A stretch of DNA of 64,000 nt from positions 1 through 64,000 of the forward strand of contig JAISJI010000027.1 in NCBI GenBank assembly GCA_031261605.1. The letters are read 5' to 3'. The translations under genes were made by a program, and so were the position numbers. A model generated the notes under the pieces. That model saw only the letters and a program-made list of their open reading frames with translations. It did no database searches and was not told the origin of the DNA. The stretch's first letter is position 1. The number at the start of each line of letters is the position of its first letter. Below, in pieces: positions 34,414-41,418 of the stretch. This DNA comes from Ignavibacteria bacterium. GTDB lineage: Bacteria > Bacteroidota > Ignavibacteria > Kapaibacteriales > UBA2268.

Positions 34414-34836
34414 TTATTTTATCCACAGCAGTGTTTTATTTGCAATAGAACTTTTGTCCTTTATATGCGCACTCTTAACTTGATATATATCACCATATTG
34501 CGTGATTGGCATCAACTCAATTATTGCAATATCCACTCGCTTCACCTGATTGCAAATTAGTAGCAACGCACCATTATTGCCCTCGCAAATCATATTAAAA
34601 TTTTTAATCAAACGTCTCACATACTCTAATGTTTCAGCATTATCTGTAATTCCCAATTGGTTTTGGTGTTTATTTCTAATGTGTCGCAAGTGTGAGTTAT
34701 CAATATAAATATCGGCAGGTTTCCTTTTAATTTGTTTGGCTATTGTAGCGTTCAACTTTCCAAGCTTTATATACCCAAAAAGTATTTCATTTGATTTAAG
34801 ATTGGTTGATTTCATATCAATTTTATATTGCAACAC
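34414..34836 (-). CDS. Stand-alone PBECR/barnase-EndoU-like nuclease domain protein
   Basis: The 140-residue protein centres on IYIDNSHLRHIRNKHQNQLG, then YVRRLIKNFNMICEGNNG and a closing strand with NKTLLWIK. The His/Arg-rich 'Hl.HI..KH' block resembles the PBECR (phage barnase-EndoU-colicin E5/D-RelE) nuclease group. That group usually forms a domain of large phage or toxin proteins. Here it is a single short protein with no signal peptide and no immunity or antitoxin gene beside it. GTG (34836) and ATG (34815) are both possible starts, neither with a good ribosome-binding site. It may be a domain relic or a toxin-like nuclease. Confidence 0.5.
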   Translation of the reverse strand: MLQYKIDMKSTNLKSNEILFGYIKLGKLNATIAKQIKRKPADIYIDNSHLRHIRNKHQNQLGITDNAETLEYVRRLIKNFNMICEGNNGALLLICNQVKRVDIAIIELMPITQYGDIYQVKSAHIKDKSSIANKTLLWIK

Positions 34837-34953
34837 TATCAGGACTCACAATATAATGAATTTTTAGCAGTTTTATACGCTGTGCGGAATGAAAAGAAGG
34901 AAAATATTTTTCTGGAGGAAGTAGGTATCGGATTTTGTGATATGATGCATTGA
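34828..34953 (+). pseudogene. Protein-like scrap without a start
   Basis: A frame ending at TGA 34951 reads LQHYQDSQYNEFLAVLYAVR and then NEKKENIFLEEVGIGFCDMMH. The composition is protein-like, but no start codon or ribosome-binding site is present and the frame overlaps the 5' end of the nuclease-domain gene on the other strand. It is possibly the tail of a lost gene. Confidence 0.2.
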
Positions 34954-34963
34954 ATGTTGTCGC

Positions 34964-35809
34964 TTATACTTCGCTGACTTCGCCGGTTAGAACAATGTTC
35001 TCTATTCTATCAAATACATTACCACTATCTGCACCGCTTTGCAGCACTAAATCTACGGTGAGAGTGGATTGGGAAGTAGGAAGAATGGTAATGGGCATAT
35101 TGTGATAGCCACGTTTTTTTATATGCACAAGTGCAGCCGCAATAGCACCTGTTCCACAAGCACCGGTTTCACGTTCCACACCGCGCTCGTAAGTGCGTAA
35201 AGCAATTAAGTTATTGGCTAACGAGTAGCTATAGAAATTTACATTTGTTCCATTTGGCTCAAATTGCTTATCGTATCTAATGAATTTGCCGAGACCATTT
35301 ACATCAATCTCATCTACATTGGCAACCTCTAAGACGTATTGGTCATTGCCAACATCAACATAGTATCCACAAAAATGTCCTTTCTTATAACTGTCGCCCA
35401 ACAGTGCTACATTTTCGAGCAAAGGAACTTGTTTTGGATATTCAGCTGCAGGTGAGAAGTAAATAGAATATAGATTTCTTGCGACTCTTTTGCCAGTGTA
35501 TTGCTTGCCATTAACCTCAAATGCAATGCTCGTATCGTCTTCATAACCCTCAATAAATCCATATTTAATAGCTGCATATATAGAACATCTGCCACCATTC
35601 CCACACATCATTCCACTTGTGCCATCAGGATTAACAAACCATACAGAGAATGCACAACTCCCGGAAGCATTAAGGATAATAATCCCATCTGTCTGCTTTC
35701 CTTCGCTAATAGTAAGCGAAATAGCATTTTTGGAATAGTAATCCTGTGTTTGTGCATCTGTGCGATTATCTATAACGGTAAAAAAATTACCTGCCCCTGA
35801 TAATATCAT
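34964..35809 (-). CDS. dapF: Diaminopimelate epimerase
   Basis: DapF interconverts LL- and meso-diaminopimelate for cell-wall and lysine synthesis. The two catalytic cysteines are present in MCGNGGRC and ETGACGTGA, with the usual spacing. The 281-residue length and the GAGNFFTVIDNR start are normal. It lies 6 bases after the small LexA/UmuD-like gene on the same strand. dapA is 14 kb away. Confidence 0.96.
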   Translation of the reverse strand: MILSGAGNFFTVIDNRTDAQTQDYYSKNAISLTISEGKQTDGIIILNASGSCAFSVWFVNPDGTSGMMCGNGGRCSIYAAIKYGFIEGYEDDTSIAFEVNGKQYTGKRVARNLYSIYFSPAAEYPKQVPLLENVALLGDSYKKGHFCGYYVDVGNDQYVLEVANVDEIDVNGLGKFIRYDKQFEPNGTNVNFYSYSLANNLIALRTYERGVERETGACGTGAIAAALVHIKKRGYHNMPITILPTSQSTLTVDLVLQSGADSGNVFDRIENIVLTGEVSEV

Positions 35810-35815
35810 TTTGGT

Positions 35816-36163
35816 TTATTTTAGATTATGGATAGTTCCTGAAATAGCACCGATAATTTCGTAACTAAATTCGGAGGTAATTGATAATGGAAGATAGACA
35901 TTGTTATCTGTTTGCAGATACTCCGTATCGTCAATCACTCTGTATATTTTTATACTCAACTGGCTATTGACGGCAACAAGCACTCGCATTTTATCCACGA
36001 TTTTCACCGATGTATCTACAATAATAACATCGCCATCGTTAATATAATAGCAAGAATATTTGTTCCCATTAGCTTTTAATAGTATTGTTTCATCGGGATT
36101 TGCATTAAAATACTGGCTGATTTCTAAAGTATCAAGTGCTTGAGTGAGTTCCAATTCATCCAT
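35816..36163 (-). CDS. LexA/UmuD-like (S24 peptidase fold) protein lacking the catalytic serine
   Basis: The 115-residue product aligns by eye with the C-terminal domain of UmuD/LexA. YINDGDVIIVDTS corresponds to 'I.DGD..IVD.S', VLVAVNSQLSIKIYRV to the 'iVvA...GE.TVK.l' strand bearing the catalytic Lys (kept as IKIY), and EIIGAISGTI to the final strand. At the serine position (GDSM in UmuD) the sequence is NKYS, so the nucleophile appears missing or shifted. No DNA-binding domain precedes it. It is translated just upstream of dapF (6-base gap). It may be an inactive S24 relative; partner and target are unknown. Confidence 0.55.
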   Translation of the reverse strand: MDELELTQALDTLEISQYFNANPDETILLKANGNKYSCYYINDGDVIIVDTSVKIVDKMRVLVAVNSQLSIKIYRVIDDTEYLQTDNNVYLPLSITSEFSYEIIGAISGTIHNLK

Positions 36164-36241
36164 TTGTTTCCTTGGGGTTATATATTATAAAATACTACCC
36201 CTGCAATAATTATGCCAAACTACCCAATGCACTCCCATTCC

Positions 36242-37303
36242 TTAAAATGTAGAGGAAATAATACCACCTGCCACCATCGCATTCCCATCATATATCACCA
36301 CCGATTGACCTAACGCTACCGAACTACACGGCTCTACAAAATGCACAAAAATTTTATTATCCCTAAGTTCGCATTTAGCCGGCTTACCATTATCCTTATA
36401 GCGTATTTTAACTATATACTCCTTATTTGGCAATTCGTTATCGTATTTAATAATATTAATATCTTCGGCAATAAGACCATTTGAGTAAGTATCTTCAATC
36501 GTTGCAACTTCCACAACATTGTCTTGAATATCAATTCGCTTCACATACAGCGGCTTCTTATATGCAATACCGAGACCTCTACGCTGTCCTATTGTATAAA
36601 ATGGCGTCCCATTGTGCTTGCCTAAAACCTTACCATCCAATACAAAATCTCCCATTCTTATACAACTGCTTTCGCCTTTGTCTTCTGCATACTCCCTAAT
36701 AAACTTGCGGTAATCGTTATCCGCTATGAAGCAAATATCTTGCGAATCATCCTTATCTGCTACCGGTATATCTGCATCTTTGGCGTATTTGCGAACATCC
36801 TCTTTGGAATGGTAACCTCCCAATGGAAATATTATCCGCTTTAAATATTCCTGCGGAAGACGCCACAACATATACGTCTGGTCTTTATGCAAATCCAATG
36901 CTTTCGTAATGAAATAGCGTTGCGTAGTTTCATCAAATACAACATTAGCGTAATGACCCGATGCTATATATGGAATGCCCAACTCATCGGCAATATCAAA
37001 TAATGTCTTAAACTTAACGCGTCTATTACACAGCACACAAGGATTTGGCGTCCTCCCATCCAAATACTCTCTATAAAAATTATACTTAACTATTGATTCA
37101 AATTCACCTCTAACATCTTTCACAATGAGTGGCACACCAATAGCATCGCACACATTAGTGCAATCGTCTATGGCTTTTTGAGCAAGTTCGTGCATCTTTA
37201 ATATGCAGGCAGTCACTTCGTAATCCTGCTGTAATAACTTAGCGGTAGTCGAGGAATCAACTCCACCAGAGGTCGCTACTAATATTTTTTCTTTTGGTTT
37301 CAT
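36242..37303 (-). CDS. mnmA: tRNA-specific 2-thiouridylase
   Basis: MnmA makes 2-thiouridine at the wobble position of tRNAs for Lys, Glu and Gln. The 353-residue protein has the PP-loop SGGVDSSTTAKLL. It has a first catalytic cysteine in NPCVLCNRRVKF and the second in DDSQDICFI. The C-terminal beta-barrel motif ALGQSVVIYDGN is also seen. It is preceded in the transcript by the GT10 glycosyltransferase gene with a 4-base gap. Identification is secure. Confidence 0.97.
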   Translation of the reverse strand: MKPKEKILVATSGGVDSSTTAKLLQQDYEVTACILKMHELAQKAIDDCTNVCDAIGVPLIVKDVRGEFESIVKYNFYREYLDGRTPNPCVLCNRRVKFKTLFDIADELGIPYIASGHYANVVFDETTQRYFITKALDLHKDQTYMLWRLPQEYLKRIIFPLGGYHSKEDVRKYAKDADIPVADKDDSQDICFIADNDYRKFIREYAEDKGESSCIRMGDFVLDGKVLGKHNGTPFYTIGQRRGLGIAYKKPLYVKRIDIQDNVVEVATIEDTYSNGLIAEDINIIKYDNELPNKEYIVKIRYKDNGKPAKCELRDNKIFVHFVEPCSSVALGQSVVIYDGNAMVAGGIISSTF

Positions 37304-37307
37304 AACT

Positions 37308-38303
37308 CTATTTTAATAATTTTTTCTTTAATCTATAAATCGTCTTTGATGGTCTATAATTTTTCAATCGGAATAGAAAAAAGAATGTTTGCCACTCTAT
37401 ATGCTTCAATAATAACAGCAAATGCTTAATTGGTGTGGGTTTAGAATATATTTTGTTCGCAATTTGAGTAATCTCAGTCGTGAATATCTTTTCAAAAAAC
37501 GCCACAAAATTCGCTTTATCTACATACAGATTCACCTTGTTATCCACAAATATCGGTTCAATGAGATATTGTGCAAGCAACTCATCGTCGTTATCTATTT
37601 CTATTATCCGATTAATTAACGCTTGCTCATCGGGAAAATCGTAGTAACTTAGAAACGCCTTTGTATTGAAATCATTTGCAACCAATGGATTTCCCCAATA
37701 TATAGGAATTGTATGTGCAAGCAGTGGCTCAAGCAATTTTTCTGTAGTGTAACCCGGGTATTCCGAGTTTTCAAATGCAATAGTGAATTTGTAATTCTTT
37801 ATAAAATCCATTTTATTATCCACATTCATCTGCATATTATTTAGATGCCGTCCAGCCGAATCGACTCGCTTATATTTGGATAATGTATGAAAAAAATCGT
37901 TCCGCTTCTTGCAAGACGGATTAGAATACACAAAATTACAAAATCCCGTCTTCTCCCGAACAATCGCATCAATAGCGGGCTTGCTCTCGGTAGCGTGGTT
38001 AATATCGCCACACATATAGTAATATATCGGCAGGCGGTAATGGCGTTCATTATCTATGTAGTCAGATGAAATTGACCAATCGCAATTCTTATAATTTACA
38101 CGCACATTCTCTCCACAGAAGAATATTTTCACGCAATCATAATTAATATTATCATCACCAAACATAGAGTATATAAGATATTCCGGCGTTTCCTTATCAA
38201 GAATTACATCATATTTTTCCTTAATTGCCCACAAAAAGAAATTGTCCTCTTTTATGAAATTGCTCCAAAAGTCAGTAAAATATATGCGTATAGTTTTTTT
38301 CAT
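37308..38303 (-). CDS. GT10-family (fucosyltransferase-like) glycosyltransferase
   Basis: The C-terminal half of this 331-residue protein carries the GT10 signature: KNYKFTIAFENSEYPGYTTE, then KLLEPLLAHTIPIYWGNP. This is the donor GDP-fucose binding region of alpha-1,3-fucosyltransferases. The N-terminal half has the acceptor-side fold with CNFVYSNPSC. The tail is basic (RPSKTIYRLKKKLL), as in enzymes that bind membranes. It probably adds a deoxyhexose to lipopolysaccharide O-antigen or a surface glycan. There is no GDP-fucose synthesis gene nearby, and it is co-oriented with mnmA. Confidence 0.85.
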   Translation of the reverse strand: MKKTIRIYFTDFWSNFIKEDNFFLWAIKEKYDVILDKETPEYLIYSMFGDDNINYDCVKIFFCGENVRVNYKNCDWSISSDYIDNERHYRLPIYYYMCGDINHATESKPAIDAIVREKTGFCNFVYSNPSCKKRNDFFHTLSKYKRVDSAGRHLNNMQMNVDNKMDFIKNYKFTIAFENSEYPGYTTEKLLEPLLAHTIPIYWGNPLVANDFNTKAFLSYYDFPDEQALINRIIEIDNDDELLAQYLIEPIFVDNKVNLYVDKANFVAFFEKIFTTEITQIANKIYSKPTPIKHLLLLLKHIEWQTFFFLFRLKNYRPSKTIYRLKKKLLK

Positions 38304-38349
38304 ATTCCAAAAATACTACTTTTTTTTGATAAATTATACATAAAAAAAC

Positions 38350-38388
38350 AGGTTCAAGACAACTCCCCAAAAAAATCATCTTGAACCT
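38350..38388 (-). terminator. Rho-independent terminator after the TonB receptor gene
   Basis: AGGTTCAAGA (38350-38359) pairs perfectly with TCTTGAACCT (38379-38388), with T-runs on both sides when read from the appropriate strand. It lies just after the stop of the leftward TonB receptor gene and before the GT10 gene. Confidence 0.85.
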
Positions 38389-38405
38389 ATTTTTATACCA
38401 CAACA

Positions 38406-40682
38406 CTAATATATCTTATAACGCAAGCCAAGATATACACTTACGCCATTCACCGGTCCATATATGGAAGAAGCATCAAACCCAGTAGCAAATGGGGTCT
38501 TCGCTTTTTTTATTGCATTGTGTATCATATAATTAGTAAGATTTTCACCACCAACATATATATCCAAATTGCCGAAACTCCTTGTTACTTGGGCATTTAG
38601 CAGCACAAACGGGTCGTATGTCATATACGAAGCAACGCCATCCATAACGTGTTTCGGCATTCTGCCACTACCATTATAATCCAACGTTAAATCAAATGCC
38701 CACTCGTTCATTTCAGTATTGTATTGAAAATTAAGGAATGCTTTGTGCTTGCTTTGCAATGCCTTATCACGTAATTCGCCATCAGTCGTTACCTTCACAT
38801 CATTCAATCTATATGCAGCCGTAATGTAAAAGTTCTCTATTGGCTGAGCAGTCAAATCTATTTGGAAACTATTGCTATACGACTTCCCATCTAAGTTATG
38901 AAAATGCACTGCGTTAGGGTCTTTATCTAAATCCACTACTAATTGCTCCTGGAAGTCCGTTCTATAAAAATCCGCATTCAAATCAAATGGCACACCAAAC
39001 AAACTGAATGTATAATACAGATTTGCACCATAATTCCATGCTTCTTCCGGCGTAATGCTACTCTCCACAATGAACGCTCTGTTGCTTGCGAAGTATCCAG
39101 TATTCTCTTCTATCGCACGAGCCACACGATAACCTCGTCCAACAGATGCAGATACAATAAGCGAATCCGGTATCACATTATACTTTAAGTGCAAACGTGG
39201 CGATAGGAATGTTTGCGTATTGCTCTCTGTTCCATTTTCACCAGACCATATATTGGACTCCTTGTAATCGGCAAAATCTGCACGAACTCCAGCAACTGCT
39301 TTAAGATTAGTAAATATATTGAATGTATATTCAGCGAAGACACCAGGAATAACAATATTCGCATTATTTGATATACGATTACTAAGCGGTAAGGCAATCA
39401 AATCAACCTCTTCCATAAAGTTATCATATTGCAAACTCCCACCGATAAGCAATGAGTTATTGCTGTCAAACGGATGCTGGAACATCAAATTGACATAGAA
39501 TGAATTCTGCTCGCCATTGAAATTGCGGTTACCAAAGAAAGCATCCTGATTATGATGTGTGAATGACAATATTGAGCCGATATTCGTCCCGGATTCGCTA
39601 AGCATAAAGCCATTTTTGGTATATAAATTGTATCGCTGTGTCTTAATATTCATCCCCCACAAAGTATCAGAATTATCCCAATAGCCAAGTTGTCCGCCTT
39701 TGCGTTCGTCGTTGAGAATGGAGTATCCGGTTTTGTTGTCCCAAATACCTGTATGCAAATCCCAGCGATTGAAGAAGTTGATATTGTGTCCCATCGGCTT
39801 ATCCAAAAAGCCATCGTCGTTATGGTCTACTTCTCTATTTAAGTAATCGGTATGTAGGAAAAATGCAGTGCCATTGTTATCATCAAACTTAATGCTATGG
39901 TCTGCATTAAATTCTAAATGAGCCATTTCATTTGCATATATGTTGAGAAACGTTGGATTGCTGGCTATTGACTTTTTGTAATCCAAATTTATAAGTCCGG
40001 ATATACTTTCAAAACCATTCTTCACTGTAGATGCTCCTTTGGAAATTGAGATGGACTCAAGCCAAGGACCTGGAATGAATGCGAAGCCGTAAGTAGAAGC
40101 CAAACCACGCATTATTGGAACATTTTCGCCATTTATTTGCGAATATATGCTCTGCAAGCCAAGCAATTGGATACGCTTTGCGCCAGTTACTGCATCGCTA
40201 TATTGAACATCTACTGATGGCGTAGTTGTAAAACTCTCTGCTAAATTACAGCAGGCAGCTTTAAGCAAGCCACGCGAGGAAATGGTTTCGGTGCGAACGC
40301 CATCGGTGAATGTTAGCTGTGTCGCTGCTCTATTTGCACCAACCACAACGCCATCAATCATTATTCCGCCCAACTGGACATTGGCATTCATTAGGTCGGT
40401 TATATCCGCTATCTGTAATGTATCAGCGTTATATCCGACATAAGAGAACACAAGACAAGTATCGCCATCTGTTGTATTCAGATGATACTGTCCATCTTTC
40501 TCTGTGAGAACTCCCTTCATTGAGGGGAGAGGCGTTACACGCGCTTTTGGGAGAGGCGTAGTTTTCCCATTTTCATCATATCCGAAAACTTTGCCCATAA
40601 TGTGCTGTGCTGCATTAATTTGCACACTGCTATATGCAACAGCCAATACTATGGCTATTGTTGCGAAAAATATATTTTTCAT
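38406..40682 (-). CDS. TonB-dependent outer-membrane receptor
   Basis: The 758-residue protein starts with a signal peptide and a carboxypeptidase-like domain (about residues 28-115, HIMGKVFGYDENGKTTPL). A plug domain follows (about 125-240, with TETISSRGLLKAACCNLAES), then a ~500-residue barrel that ends in the aromatic signature VYLGLRYKIY. It imports a ligand by means of TonB energy. The gene directly upstream encodes a small Cys-rich protein of the HYC_CC_PP type, and this pairing is often seen with metal-related receptors. The substrate is therefore possibly a metal or metal complex, but this is inference. Confidence 0.93.
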   Translation of the reverse strand: MKNIFFATIAIVLAVAYSSVQINAAQHIMGKVFGYDENGKTTPLPKARVTPLPSMKGVLTEKDGQYHLNTTDGDTCLVFSYVGYNADTLQIADITDLMNANVQLGGIMIDGVVVGANRAATQLTFTDGVRTETISSRGLLKAACCNLAESFTTTPSVDVQYSDAVTGAKRIQLLGLQSIYSQINGENVPIMRGLASTYGFAFIPGPWLESISISKGASTVKNGFESISGLINLDYKKSIASNPTFLNIYANEMAHLEFNADHSIKFDDNNGTAFFLHTDYLNREVDHNDDGFLDKPMGHNINFFNRWDLHTGIWDNKTGYSILNDERKGGQLGYWDNSDTLWGMNIKTQRYNLYTKNGFMLSESGTNIGSILSFTHHNQDAFFGNRNFNGEQNSFYVNLMFQHPFDSNNSLLIGGSLQYDNFMEEVDLIALPLSNRISNNANIVIPGVFAEYTFNIFTNLKAVAGVRADFADYKESNIWSGENGTESNTQTFLSPRLHLKYNVIPDSLIVSASVGRGYRVARAIEENTGYFASNRAFIVESSITPEEAWNYGANLYYTFSLFGVPFDLNADFYRTDFQEQLVVDLDKDPNAVHFHNLDGKSYSNSFQIDLTAQPIENFYITAAYRLNDVKVTTDGELRDKALQSKHKAFLNFQYNTEMNEWAFDLTLDYNGSGRMPKHVMDGVASYMTYDPFVLLNAQVTRSFGNLDIYVGGENLTNYMIHNAIKKAKTPFATGFDASSIYGPVNGVSVYLGLRYKIY

Positions 40683-40754
40683 TGTTAGATTCCTTTTTGT
40701 TATTAGAATTATAGTTAATTAGGTGTAGGAAAAGCCCCACATAGAATTTGCTAT

Positions 40755-41273
40755 TTAACAAAAGTAGTCGCTATCATCACTTTGCAATGATGATATTTTG
40801 TGGATAAAGTTGATAAGCAACAGCCGCGGAGGTGGCGATTGCGAAATGAGATACAATACCGTAGAGGCATCATATTTTGGAATATCAATATAGAGATTAA
40901 CTAAATAATCGGCTATTGTGAATGTCGGAATATATTTTATTGTATTTAAAGTAGAATGCTCTATATTAACATCGCTTTTTATATTTAACGTTTGGACACT
41001 ATGCGTTCCACAAAAGTTCTGCAAAACAGGAGCATACTTAGAACTAATGCCTGTCGGGACGTTCTCGCAACAGCAAGACGGAACATCAGCAGAAGTATCG
41101 TCTGCAATCGGATGAATATCGGCTTCATCTTCGTAATCGGTGCAAGTCACTTGCTGCAACAAACTGAAATGCGTATGATTATACATAGCGCAATCAAACG
41201 CAAACACTACTATCCCACTTGAGCAAGTGAGATATAATGTAAGTATGAGTAATGCAACTATCTTTTTTGTCAT
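40755..41273 (-). CDS. Small cysteine-rich protein of the HYC_CC_PP type
   Basis: The 172-residue exported protein has a signal peptide (MTKKIVALLILTLYLTCSSG), Cys27 in AFDCAMYNH, a CC-type block (SCCCENVPTG) and a proline motif near the C-terminus (SPPPRLLLINF). This is the order described for HYC_CC_PP family proteins of Bacteroidota, which sit beside TonB receptors. It is encoded 72 bases upstream of the receptor on the same strand. The cysteines and histidines suggest metal binding at the envelope. The first motif is CAMY rather than HYC, so this is a divergent member. Confidence 0.6.
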   Translation of the reverse strand: MTKKIVALLILTLYLTCSSGIVVFAFDCAMYNHTHFSLLQQVTCTDYEDEADIHPIADDTSADVPSCCCENVPTGISSKYAPVLQNFCGTHSVQTLNIKSDVNIEHSTLNTIKYIPTFTIADYLVNLYIDIPKYDASTVLYLISQSPPPRLLLINFIHKISSLQSDDSDYFC

Positions 41274-41418
41274 AACTTTTTAGATTACGATACTAATATT
41301 CTGCAATTTACGAAAAAAAAACGAATTCGCAACTATTTTTTTTCACATCCGCATATTTTTTTGAAAAAACTTTTCTCATATCCAAATACCACTCTAAAAA
41401 ATACCTATATGTAAATTA

